DNA from: Tropicimonas marinistellae
GTDB taxonomy: Bacteria > Pseudomonadota > Alphaproteobacteria > Rhodobacterales > Rhodobacteraceae
Length of the DNA: 64,000 nucleotides
Assembly: GCF_001509585.1 (NCBI RefSeq)
Contig: NZ_LNCI01000002.1
Span: forward strand, 62,001-126,000
Reading direction: 5' to 3'
This document shows, in pieces, positions 44,042-51,899 of this stretch. Under the pieces are notes generated by a model, which was not told where the DNA came from, ran no database searches, and was given only the letters and a program-made list of their open reading frames with translations. Both the position numbers and the translations under genes were made by a program. Numbering within the stretch: the stretch's first letter is position 1; each line of letters starts with the position of its first letter.

Positions 44042-44995
44042 ATGATCCACAAGACCTGCACGGCACTCGCGGCGTCGCTCATTGCGTTGACCGCACAGGC
44101 GAGCGAAGACATCGCCGATCAGTATCCGCAAAGCCCGCTCTATTCCAAACCCGTGGAGGTGATCCCCGGCATCTGGTCGGCCATCGGCGCAACCGCGCCG
44201 CCGACCTATGAAAACACCGGTCACAACAACAACCTCAGCTTCATCGTGACCGGTGACGGCGTTGTGGTCGTGAATGCCGGTGCTGCTGCGGTGCTGGCCG
44301 AAGCGCTGCATCAGGAGATTCAGGCGGTGACGGATCAGCCCGTGAAGCTGGTGATCAACGAGAACGGGCAGGGGCATGCCATGCTCGGCAATTCCTACTG
44401 GGCCGCGCAGGGAGTGCCTATCCTGGCCCATGTGGATGCGGCGCATGAAGTGAAGGAAACCGGCCATCGCATTCTGGAGGGAATGAAAGGATACAACCGC
44501 GACAAGGCCGAAGGCACCGAGATTCAGGGGCCGACGATTACCTTCGAGGACAGGTACGATGCATCCATGGGGGACGTGACGATCGAGGTTCTGCATCTCG
44601 GACCGGCACATAGTCCGGGCGATATCCAGGTCTGGCTTCCCGAGAAGGGCCTCGTCATTGCCGGAGACATGGCGTTTCACGAACGTATGCTGCCGATCTT
44701 CCCGGACACGATCACCCGCGATTGGATCGAGACCTGGGACACCGCGTTCGAGACGCTTGGCGCGACATATGTGATCCCCGGCCACGGCCACCCGACCAAC
44801 ATGGACCAGGTACGCCGCTACACGCGCGATTATCTGGTGTATCTGCGGGAGAAGATCGGAGCGCACCTCGACGAAGGCGGCGATCTGGCCGAGGCCTACT
44901 ACGTGGACCAGTCGCCCTATGTTGGTCTCGATACGTTCGAGGAACTGGCCACGAAGAATGCCGGTCGTGTCTACGAGGAGATGGAATTCGAGTGA
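44042..44995 (+). CDS. Secreted metallo-beta-lactamase-fold protein with a degenerate metal site
   Basis: A 317-residue protein with a short signal peptide (to about residue 20) and an MBL fold. Compared with active relatives (HxHxDH), the main zinc motif reads NENGQGH at 106-112, so two histidines and the aspartate are lost. H190 (PAHSPGD), D209 (AGDM) and H248/H250 (IPGHGHP) remain. The usual D or N-T-G before it is NAG. It resembles the quinoprotein-relay/SoxH branch. It may bind one metal or none, so hydrolase activity is doubtful. The ATG follows GGGAGGAACCGCAC. Confidence 0.78.
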   Translation: MIHKTCTALAASLIALTAQASEDIADQYPQSPLYSKPVEVIPGIWSAIGATAPPTYENTGHNNNLSFIVTGDGVVVVNAGAAAVLAEALHQEIQAVTDQPVKLVINENGQGHAMLGNSYWAAQGVPILAHVDAAHEVKETGHRILEGMKGYNRDKAEGTEIQGPTITFEDRYDASMGDVTIEVLHLGPAHSPGDIQVWLPEKGLVIAGDMAFHERMLPIFPDTITRDWIETWDTAFETLGATYVIPGHGHPTNMDQVRRYTRDYLVYLREKIGAHLDEGGDLAEAYYVDQSPYVGLDTFEELATKNAGRVYEEMEFE

Positions 44996-45401
44996 CGTCA
45001 GGCCGTGCCGGGTCTCCGTTCAGTTGGGTCTGGACTTAGCTAGTGTCTAAGTCTTGAGGGGCGTCTCGTCTCGATCCGTATAGCACGTAGCGCCTGAAGA
45101 CCGGTGTCAGGACATTGCAGCTGTCGTTGGAATTGTGTCGCACGGAGCTGCGCCGGCTAGAGAACTGAACAGGTCTTCTGGCTTGTTCGCGGTAACATTG
45201 CGCGTTTGCGTCAACCGCTGTGTCGACGAAGGCGTCTGTTGCTTGTTAGGTTTTGCCTAACTAGAGCTGTCGCAGGTTCTACTTTCGGAATATCGTTTTG
45301 CGAGAGATGGATGAGGCCGTCCGGGGGTATGCCGGCTGGTCTGACTGCCGGCCTTGCGGTGCCCGCGGCTCGACCAAGGATGCAAGGAGAACGCCAGAGA
45401 C
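44996..45401. other. Intergenic stretch with two inverted repeats
   Basis: A 406-base gap without a credible gene. It holds GACTTAG/CTAAGTC (45033-45053), about 40 bases after the metallo-hydrolase-fold gene, possibly a weak terminator. It also holds GTTAGG/CCTAAC (45245-45261), about 140 bases before the monooxygenase gene, a possible operator for the LysR regulator at the end of that cluster. Confidence 0.45.
45245..45261. promoter_or_regulatory. Inverted repeat upstream of the monooxygenase gene cluster
   Basis: GTTAGG and CCTAAC flank TTTTG. The site lies about 140 bases before the flavin monooxygenase ATG in an A+T-richer stretch that should hold the promoter. Only symmetry and location support a regulatory role. 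Confidence 0.35.
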
Positions 45402-46676
45402 ATGCCAGTCGAAACGACGGACACGCTGATCGTGGGGGCGGGCCAGGCAGGGATCGCCATGAGCGCGCATCTGGGCGAGAACGGCGTGCCACACGTCATT
45501 CTGGAACGCGGCCGGATCGCCGAACGCTGGCGGTCCCAGCGCTGGGATTCGCTGGTTGCGAACGGCCCGGCCTGGCACGACCGTTTCCCGGGGCTGACCT
45601 TTGACGATCTCGCGCCCGATGCCTTCGCATCGAAGGAACGGGTCGCTGACTATTTCGCGGAATATGCCGAGAAAGTCCGCGCGCCGGTGCGCTGCGGCGT
45701 CGAGGTAACGCGGGTGGTGCGGAACGCGGGGCGGCCCGGGTTTCTGGCCGAGACCACTCACGGTGCCATCGAGGCCAGCCGGATCGTTGTCGCGACGGGG
45801 CCGTTTCAAAAGCCGGTCATCCCGCCGATCGTGCCGGCGCACGCGCCGGTGACACAGATGCACTCGGCAAGCTACCGCAATCCCGATGGCCTGCCGGAGG
45901 GGGGCGTACTCGTCGTGGGCGCGGGGTCTTCGGGCGTTCAGATCGCCGATGAGCTTTTGCGCGCCGACCGGCGGGTCTTTCTCTCGGTCGGCCCGCACGA
46001 CCGGCCGCCGCGAAGCTATCGCGGGCGGGACTTCGTCTGGTGGCTCGGCGTGTTGGGCCTGTGGGACGCCGCAGCGCCTCCGCAAGGTGCCGAACACGTG
46101 ACGATCTCCGTCAGCGGCGCCCATGGCGGGCACACGATCGATTTTCGCGATCTTGCCGCGCGCGGGATGACCCTGGTCGGACGGACCGAGGGGTACTCGG
46201 ACGGGGTATTGTCCTTCGCCGGGGACCTGGGGGAAAACATCGCCGTCGGCGATGCCAATTACCTCTCCGTGCTGGACGCGGCCGATGCCTATGTCACTCG
46301 CAATGGGCTCGATCTGCCGGAAGAGCCGCACGCACGGCGGATCGGTTCCGATCCCGACTGCATCGCCAATCCGTTGCTGTCCGTGAACCTCGAAGACGCC
46401 GGGATCGGCACGATCCTCTGGGCGACGGGGTTCGGACGCGACGACAGCTGGTTGCATGTCGATGCCTTCGACACCGACGGCAAACCACGCCACCAGCGCG
46501 GGGTATCCACCGAGCCCGGCGTGTATTTCCTCGGGCTTCCCTGGCAGTCCCGTCGCGGCTCCTCGTTCATCTGGGGCGTGTGGCACGATGCGAAGTTCAT
46601 CGCCGAACACATCGTGACGCAACGCGGTTACCTGGCTTATTCTCCCGCGGACGCACAGATGCCGGCGGGACGTTGA
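45402..46676 (+). CDS. Flavin-containing monooxygenase-like FAD/NAD(P) oxidoreductase
   Basis: A 424-residue protein of the FMO/CzcO-like superfamily. The FAD-binding motif is GAGQAG at residues 12-17, followed by HVILERGRIAERW. The NAD(P)H motif GAGSSG starts near 173, and HSASYRNP before it resembles the linker of class B monooxygenases. It likely inserts oxygen into a nitrogen, sulfur or carbonyl substrate; which one is not visible. It starts a five-gene plus-strand cluster (Rid protein, DUF1028, aldehyde dehydrogenase, LysR) that looks like one catabolic module. The ribosome site (AAGGAG) is somewhat distant. Confidence 0.82.
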   Translation: MPVETTDTLIVGAGQAGIAMSAHLGENGVPHVILERGRIAERWRSQRWDSLVANGPAWHDRFPGLTFDDLAPDAFASKERVADYFAEYAEKVRAPVRCGVEVTRVVRNAGRPGFLAETTHGAIEASRIVVATGPFQKPVIPPIVPAHAPVTQMHSASYRNPDGLPEGGVLVVGAGSSGVQIADELLRADRRVFLSVGPHDRPPRSYRGRDFVWWLGVLGLWDAAAPPQGAEHVTISVSGAHGGHTIDFRDLAARGMTLVGRTEGYSDGVLSFAGDLGENIAVGDANYLSVLDAADAYVTRNGLDLPEEPHARRIGSDPDCIANPLLSVNLEDAGIGTILWATGFGRDDSWLHVDAFDTDGKPRHQRGVSTEPGVYFLGLPWQSRRGSSFIWGVWHDAKFIAEHIVTQRGYLAYSPADAQMPAGR

Positions 46677-46753
46677 GGACCGTACCGTATCGGACGCGTG
46701 CCCGTTTCGACGCCGGCACCGCAGGACATGAGACCCAAACCACGGAACGACGC

Positions 46754-47170
46754 ATGGCCCATACCCGTATTCGCAAGTTCAACACAGCAGAGACCTACCC
46801 CGAGCAGAATCTGGACAACGATCTTTGCCAGGCCGTCGTCACGCAGGGCGGGCGGACGGTTTATCTGCGTGGGCAATGCCCGCAGGAACTGGACGATGCG
46901 CGCAATATCGACAGCCACGATCCGGCCGAGCAGACCCACAAGGTCATGCAGAACATCCGCCAGCTGATCGAGGAGGCTGGCGGCTCGATGGAGCATCTGG
47001 TGAAGGTCGTGGTCTATATCACCGACGTCCGTCACCGGGAGGCGGTTTACCGGACGATGGGTGAGTACATCAAAGGCGTTCACCCGGTCTCCACGGGGCT
47101 CGTGGTGTCTGCTCTGGCGCGTCCCGAGTGGCTGGTGGAGATCGACGCCACGGCGGTGATCCCCGATTGA
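46754..47170 (+). CDS. Rid family (YjgF-like) protein lacking the catalytic arginine
   Basis: A 138-residue Rid-superfamily trimer subunit. FNTAETYPEQNLDNDLCQAV and the C-terminal WLVEIDATAVIP fit the fold. In RidA the imine-hydrolysing arginine sits in a PAR motif; the aligned stretch here reads HPVSTGLVVSAL, with no arginine. Other Rid subgroups lacking this residue do not show imine deaminase activity, so this is probably one of those. Its conserved partners here (monooxygenase, DUF1028, aldehyde dehydrogenase) suggest a dedicated role in one degradation pathway. Confidence 0.82.
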   Translation: MAHTRIRKFNTAETYPEQNLDNDLCQAVVTQGGRTVYLRGQCPQELDDARNIDSHDPAEQTHKVMQNIRQLIEEAGGSMEHLVKVVVYITDVRHREAVYRTMGEYIKGVHPVSTGLVVSALARPEWLVEIDATAVIPD

Positions 47171-47178
47171 GAACGCGG

Positions 47179-47199
47179 CCGGGGGCTGTCTGCCCCCGG
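47179..47199 (+). terminator. Hairpin after the Rid gene
   Basis: CCGGGGGC and GCCCCCGG form an eight-pair stem with loop TGTCT, nine bases after the Rid stop. The dispersed GGATATTT repeat follows immediately, as it does for the G/C hairpin at 10712-10728. The hairpin may be part of that repeat rather than an independent terminator. Confidence 0.5.
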
Positions 47200-47228
47200 A
47201 CCCCCGAGGATATTTGCCGACAGAAGAA
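47200..47228. repeat. Dispersed intergenic repeat (GAGGATATTTGCCGACAGAA), forward copy
   Basis: Sequence ACCCCCGAGGATATTTGCCG continues to ACAGAAGAAGG. It ends 14 bases before the DUF1028 ATG, and its purine-rich end (GAAGAAGGGG) may double as that gene's ribosome-binding region. Same family as 10712-10826 and 36685-36720. Confidence 0.72.
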
Positions 47229-47241
47229 GGGGCCTTGTCCG

Positions 47242-47916
47242 ATGACATTTTCGCTTGTGGCACGATGCGCGCGGACAGGTATGTTCGGGGTCGCGATCTC
47301 ATCCTCTTCGCCGGCGGTGGCGGCACGGTGCTCCTATGCGCGGGCAGGCGTTGGTGCGGCGGTTTCGCAGAACGTCACCGATCCGGAGCTCGGGCCAATG
47401 GCGCTCGATGCGATGGCGGCTGGCGGAAGCGCTGCGCAAGCCATTCGAGAGGTCGCCGAAAGGGGGCGTTTCGTGGAGTATCGGCAGGTTCTGGCGGTGG
47501 ACCGCGCCGGGCGCACGGCCATTCATTCCGGACCGAACTCGCTTGGGATCTGGACACAGGCGGAGGGTGACAACGTTGCCGCTGCCGGGAATCTTCTTGC
47601 GAACGAAGGTGTGCCGCAGAGCCTCGTCAAGGCCTTCTGCGCCGCCGATGGTCATCTCGGGGATCGGTTGATTGCCGCGCTGCGCGCCGGGCTGGCGGCC
47701 GGCGGGGAGGCCGGGCCGGTGCATTCGGCAGGTTTGATGCTGGTGGACCGCGTCCCCTGGCCCGTGGCCGATCTGCGATGCGACTGGACGGAGGAATGCC
47801 CGATCGAGGCGGTCGCGACTGCCTGGCACGTCTACAAGCCGCAACTCGAAGACTATGTCCAGCGCGCGCTCGATCCGCGCGCGGCGCCGTCCTATGGCGT
47901 GCCGGGCGACGAATAG
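47242..47916 (+). CDS. DUF1028 family protein
   Basis: A 224-residue protein of the DUF1028 family, which has an Ntn-hydrolase-like fold. The start MTFSLVARCARTGMFGVAIS and the following SSSPAVAARCSYARAGVGAA, then SQNVTDPELGPMALDAMAAG, are diagnostic. No activity is established in the literature I know. It is often found beside Rid and amino-acid or amine catabolism genes, as here. The start lies just after a dispersed repeat that may supply its ribosome site. Confidence 0.88.
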   Translation: MTFSLVARCARTGMFGVAISSSSPAVAARCSYARAGVGAAVSQNVTDPELGPMALDAMAAGGSAAQAIREVAERGRFVEYRQVLAVDRAGRTAIHSGPNSLGIWTQAEGDNVAAAGNLLANEGVPQSLVKAFCAADGHLGDRLIAALRAGLAAGGEAGPVHSAGLMLVDRVPWPVADLRCDWTEECPIEAVATAWHVYKPQLEDYVQRALDPRAAPSYGVPGDE

Positions 47917-47935
47917 GAAAAAGACGGAGACGCGC

Positions 47936-49432
47936 ATGAGCGACCTTTCTCACACCGACTGGCAGGCCCGTGCGGCTGCCCTGAGTTTCCGCAGCCAGGC
48001 GTTTATCGGCGGAACCTTCGTCGACGCAGCCTCTGGCGAGACCTTCGACTGTATCAACCCGGCGACGGGAGAGGTGCTGACGCAGGTCGCAGCCTGCGGC
48101 GCGACGGATGTGGACCGCGCGGTTGCCGCGGCGCGGCGGGCTTTCGAGGCCGGACATTGGTCGCGTGCTGCGCCGGGGGAGCGCAAGGCGGTGCTGTTGA
48201 AGCTGGCCGATTTGATTCGGGCGAACCTGCAGGAGCTAGCGCTCCTCGACAGTCTCGACATGGGCAAGCTGGTGCAGGATGCCGTGACGGTCGACGCGCC
48301 GGGATCGGCGCATTTCTTCCAATGGCATGCCGAGGCCATCGACAAGCTCTATGACGAGGTCGCGCCCAATGGGCCGGGCGACCTGGCACTGGTGCGTCGG
48401 GTGCCGGTGGGCGTGGTCGGGGCGGTGACGCCGTGGAATTTCCCGCTCGACATGGCGACGTGGAAGTCGGCGGCGGCACTGGCGGCGGGCAATTCGGTGG
48501 TACTGAAGCCGGCGGAGCAGTCGCCGCTCTCCGCCTTGCGGCTTGCGGAACTGGCGGCCGAGGCGGGGGTGCCGGACGGCGTCTTCAACGTCCTGCCCGG
48601 TTTCGGCGGGACGGCGGGTAAGGCCCTGGGGCTGCACATGGACGTGGATGCACTGGCTTTCACCGGCTCCACGGCCGTGGGCAAGATGTTCATGGCCTAT
48701 TCCGGGCAATCCAACCTCAAACAGGTCTGGCCGGAGACGGGCGGCAAGAGTCCCAACCTGGTCTTCGCCGATTGCGAGAATCTCGACGCGGCGGCCGACA
48801 TGGCGGCGTTCGGCATTTTCTTCAACCAGGGCGAGGTCTGTTCGGCGAATTCGCGGCTCTACGTGGAGCGGTCGATCAAGGACGCCTTCCTGGAGAAAAT
48901 GATTGCGCGGGCGGAGGCAATGCAGCCCGGCGACCCGCTCGACCCGGCCTCGAAGATGGGCGCCATCGTCGACGCCGCGCAAACCGAACGGATCATGGGT
49001 TTCATAGGCGCGGGTCGGAAGACGGCCAACCTTGTGGCGGGCGGCGACCAGGTGACGGTGGCGGGCAGGGGGCTGTTCGTGCAACCGACGATTTTCGATG
49101 ACGTCTCGCATGACGATCCGCTGGCGCGGGAAGAGATCTTTGGCCCGGTCCTGTCCATCGTGCCTTTCGACACCGAGGCAGAGGCCGTGGAGATGGCCAA
49201 CGACTCGATCTACGGGCTGGCGGCCTCCGTCTGGACTGACAACCTGAGCCGGGCACTACGGGTTTCCGATGCGCTGCACGTGGGGACGTGTTCGGTCAAC
49301 ACGGTCGATGCGCTCTCCGCCCAGACGCCCTTCGGCGGGATGAAGCAATCCGGGTTCGGCCGTGACCTGTCGTTGCACTCCTTCGACAAATACACGGCAC
49401 TGAAGACCACCTGGATCAAGTATCGGGCTTGA
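47936..49432 (+). CDS. Aldehyde dehydrogenase (PuuC-like)
   Basis: A 498-residue NAD(P)-dependent aldehyde dehydrogenase. The nucleophile is C302 in FNQGEVCSANSRLYVE, and the general base is the Glu of ETGGKSPNLVFAD. VTPWNFPLDMATWKSAAALAAGN and GFGRDLSLHSFDKYTALKT resemble gamma-glutamyl-gamma-aminobutyraldehyde dehydrogenases (PuuC). It would oxidise an aldehyde from amine or polyol breakdown to an acid. The ATG at 47936 has GGAG seven bases upstream, 19 bases after the DUF1028 stop. The substrate is unproven. Confidence 0.88.
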   Translation: MSDLSHTDWQARAAALSFRSQAFIGGTFVDAASGETFDCINPATGEVLTQVAACGATDVDRAVAAARRAFEAGHWSRAAPGERKAVLLKLADLIRANLQELALLDSLDMGKLVQDAVTVDAPGSAHFFQWHAEAIDKLYDEVAPNGPGDLALVRRVPVGVVGAVTPWNFPLDMATWKSAAALAAGNSVVLKPAEQSPLSALRLAELAAEAGVPDGVFNVLPGFGGTAGKALGLHMDVDALAFTGSTAVGKMFMAYSGQSNLKQVWPETGGKSPNLVFADCENLDAAADMAAFGIFFNQGEVCSANSRLYVERSIKDAFLEKMIARAEAMQPGDPLDPASKMGAIVDAAQTERIMGFIGAGRKTANLVAGGDQVTVAGRGLFVQPTIFDDVSHDDPLAREEIFGPVLSIVPFDTEAEAVEMANDSIYGLAASVWTDNLSRALRVSDALHVGTCSVNTVDALSAQTPFGGMKQSGFGRDLSLHSFDKYTALKTTWIKYRA

Positions 49433-49464
49433 AGCGCGTGGGGCGCGTCGGCTACCTCCGTCCC

Positions 49465-50412
49465 ATGCCGCTGCGCTTCACACTCCGCCAGTTGGAATAC
49501 TTCGTCGCCGTCGGCGAGGCGGGCTCGATTGCGCGCGCCGCCGACAAGGTCAACGTTTCGTCTCCGTCCATTTCTGCTGCGATCGGCCAGTTGGAAGAGG
49601 AATTCGGCATCCAGCTCTTTGTGCGGAAGCACGCGCACGGGTTATCGCTATCGCAGGCCGGGCGGCAGTTCATGGGGCAGGCCAAGCGTGTTCTGGAGCA
49701 GGCGGAAACCCTGAACCGTCTGGCCGGCGACGTGCTCGGCAAGGTGCAGGGGCCGCTCTCCGTGGGCTGCCTGCTGACCTTCGCGCAGATCGTCGTGCCG
49801 CGGTTGCGGCGATCGTTCGAGGCGCGATTCCCGGGGGTAACCGTCAGCCAGCACGAGTTGACGCAAGCGCAGATCTTCGACTGGCTGCGGCGCGCGGAGA
49901 TCGACGTGGCGCTGGCCTACGATCTGGAAATCCCGGCGGAGCTGGAGTTCCTGCCGCTTGCCGAGTTGCCGCCCTATGTGCTGGTTGGCGCGGATCATCC
50001 CATTGCGGACCGGCCGGAGGTCTCGATCCTTGAGGTGGCGGAGCATCCGATGATCCTGCTGGATTTGCCCTATTCCTCCGACTACTTCCTGTCGCTCTTC
50101 GCGCAGGCCGGGGTGGCACCGCGGATTGCCGAGCGGACCCGCGACATGGCTGTGATGCGTTCGCTCGTGGGCAACGGGTTCGGCTATTCCATCGCCAATA
50201 TCCGCCCCCTGTCGGACCGCTCGCCGGATGGGCGGGCGTTGCGATGCATCCCGCTGGCGGGCGCCGTGCGGGCGATGAAACTGGGGCTGGTGATGGTGCC
50301 GGGCGCGCGCTCTGTCCTGACGATATCGGCCTTTGCCGAACATTGTCGGGAGGTGCTTGGCGCGGGCGAGATCCCTGGGTTGGACGGTCCGGCGCCGCGG
50401 CCGGGCGCCTGA
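49465..50412 (+). CDS. LysR family transcriptional regulator
   Basis: A 315-residue LysR regulator. The DNA-binding domain LRFTLRQLEYFVAVGEAGSI, then NVSSPSISAAIGQLEEEFGI, is standard. The effector domain includes GPLSVGCLLTFAQIVVPRLR. The ATG at 49465 is taken as the start because family members begin a few residues before FTLRQLEYF. It follows the aldehyde dehydrogenase gene after 32 bases on the same strand and probably regulates the monooxygenase-Rid-DUF1028-dehydrogenase cluster. Confidence 0.88.
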   Translation: MPLRFTLRQLEYFVAVGEAGSIARAADKVNVSSPSISAAIGQLEEEFGIQLFVRKHAHGLSLSQAGRQFMGQAKRVLEQAETLNRLAGDVLGKVQGPLSVGCLLTFAQIVVPRLRRSFEARFPGVTVSQHELTQAQIFDWLRRAEIDVALAYDLEIPAELEFLPLAELPPYVLVGADHPIADRPEVSILEVAEHPMILLDLPYSSDYFLSLFAQAGVAPRIAERTRDMAVMRSLVGNGFGYSIANIRPLSDRSPDGRALRCIPLAGAVRAMKLGLVMVPGARSVLTISAFAEHCREVLGAGEIPGLDGPAPRPGA

Positions 50413-50453
50413 CCCCCGCCGCGCAACGTCTCAGGAGGTCGGATAGGTGCCGC

Positions 50454-50651
50454 TCAGGCGGGTTGGGAGGGGTATCCGGCCGCTTCCATGGCCGCCTGCA
50501 GATCCTCTTGCGGAAGCGCACTGGTGATCGCGACCGTACGGTCGTCGAGGTTGCAATCAACCGACGAGCCGGTGTCGACCTCCTTGATCGCTTTCTCGAT
50601 GGCGGCCGTGCAATGGCCGCAGCTCATGTCTGGCACCGTGAATCGGGGCAT
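50454..50651 (-). CDS. Heavy-metal-associated domain protein (CopZ-like)
   Basis: A 65-residue soluble metallochaperone-like HMA domain, PRFTVPDMSCGHCTAAIEKA, with the metal site MSCGHC at residues 8-13. The rest has the usual ferredoxin-like pattern ending AAMEAAGYPSQPA. It would carry Cu(I) or a similar ion. No copper ATPase or CueR regulator is adjacent, so it is an orphan here. The ATG at 50651 has AGGAG seven bases upstream. Confidence 0.9.
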   Translation of the reverse strand: MPRFTVPDMSCGHCTAAIEKAIKEVDTGSSVDCNLDDRTVAITSALPQEDLQAAMEAAGYPSQPA

Positions 50652-50768
50652 GGTGATCTCCTGTTTTTCCGCGACCGTGACGGCTTCCTGCGCCGGAAGG
50701 TCAAGCAAAAACTGCAGCGGCAGGTCGCGCCCATCGCCGCGGGTGGCGCGGTCGTACGGGAGGGTGGC

Positions 50769-51800
50769 TCAGTTCGTCTCGACCGGGCGTGAGCGCATGC
50801 GGCTGGCGGTTTCCCTTTCGGCGCGCTTGCAGCGCATGGGCGGCAGGCCACGGTCCATCAGGTCCATGTCTTCGAGCACCATGTCGCCCATTTGCTTGAA
50901 GGCCACATCGAGCGCTCCCGCTCTGTGCGCGGACCGAATGATACCGCTCAGCTGCCGTACCGGATGGTCGGGCGGCAACGGCTCTTCTGGGAAAACATCG
51001 CTGGCGGCGAGGATGTGCCCGCGCGATACCGCGTCGATCAGCGCATCGAAATCCACGACATCGGCGCGCGACAGCAGGATCAAGGCCGCACCCGGACGCA
51101 TGCGGGCGAATTCTTCGGCGCCAAGGAAGCCACGGTTCTCGGCCGTGACGGCCGCCAGGACGAAAACATGGTCTGATTGTTCGAGAACCGTCTCAAGGCT
51201 GGCCGGGGTCACGCCGTGGTCTTGTAGGATCGATGGCGGCAGCCAGGGGTCGAACACCCGTACCGTGGCGCGAAATCCGTGCAGCAGGCGGTTGAGCGCC
51301 TTGCCGAGATCGCCGAAGCCGATGATACCGATCTCCGATCCGGTCAGGAGCCGGGCCGTTGCATTGCCGTCGCCGCCCCACTTCTCCGTACCTCTGCGGA
51401 AGTCGCTATCCGCGTCAACGATGCCGCGCGCGAGATTGAGCGCCAGCGCCAGCCCCATCTCTGCCACAGGCACGGCAAACACCGCACCGGTGGTCAACAC
51501 GTGGATCCCACGCCGAAAGACCTCGTCATAGGGCATGTTGTCGATCAGATTCGACTCGACGTTGAGCACGGCCCGCAGGTTCTTCATCTGCGCCAGGGTC
51601 TCGGATGAGATCGGCGGCTGCCCAAGCACGAAACGCGCCTCGCGGAGCACGGCGGCGTCAAGCGACGCGACCTTGTCTTCGGTCGTTTCCACGAGGTCGT
51701 AGCGGCTGCGAAGTTGCTCCAGTTTTTCAATCGTGAAGATGAGATCCAGCGTGCGCGGCTCAGGCGCGCAAATGACGATGGGCTTCGGCTGTTCGATCAT
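50769..51800 (-). CDS. D-isomer-specific 2-hydroxyacid dehydrogenase family protein
   Basis: A 343-residue NAD(P)-dependent dehydrogenase. The cofactor motif is IGIIGFGDLGKALNRLLHGF. The catalytic arginine lies in ILLSRADVVDFDAL, the glutamate in DVFPEEPLPPDHP and the histidine in RSAHRAGALDVAF. It is divergent from the LacI regulator that controls the sugar cluster, and two operator-like boxes lie between them, so it is probably co-regulated. It may reduce a 2-keto acid or oxidise a sugar acid from that pathway. Confidence 0.86.
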   Translation of the reverse strand: MIEQPKPIVICAPEPRTLDLIFTIEKLEQLRSRYDLVETTEDKVASLDAAVLREARFVLGQPPISSETLAQMKNLRAVLNVESNLIDNMPYDEVFRRGIHVLTTGAVFAVPVAEMGLALALNLARGIVDADSDFRRGTEKWGGDGNATARLLTGSEIGIIGFGDLGKALNRLLHGFRATVRVFDPWLPPSILQDHGVTPASLETVLEQSDHVFVLAAVTAENRGFLGAEEFARMRPGAALILLSRADVVDFDALIDAVSRGHILAASDVFPEEPLPPDHPVRQLSGIIRSAHRAGALDVAFKQMGDMVLEDMDLMDRGLPPMRCKRAERETASRMRSRPVETN

Positions 51801-51823
51801 GACGAATCCTCCCGAATGACGGA

Positions 51824-51835
51824 TAAATCGATTTA
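51824..51835. promoter_or_regulatory. LacI-family operator-like box 1
   Basis: TAAATCGATTTA is a perfect 12-base palindrome with the central CG and flanking A/T that LacI-family proteins favour. It lies 23 bases upstream of the 2-hydroxyacid dehydrogenase start. Confidence 0.65.
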
Positions 51836-51844
51836 CAGAGTGAG

Positions 51845-51856
51845 TAAACCGATTTA
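51845..51856. promoter_or_regulatory. LacI-family operator-like box 2
   Basis: TAAACCGATTTA differs from box 1 at one position. Its centre is 21 bases from that of box 1, two helical turns, so two dimers could bind on one face. It lies 43 bases before the LacI regulator ATG, fitting autoregulation. Confidence 0.6.
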
Positions 51857-51899
51857 TTTTGCGATTCTAGGCGGAATATTCCGGCCAAGGGGAGGATGT

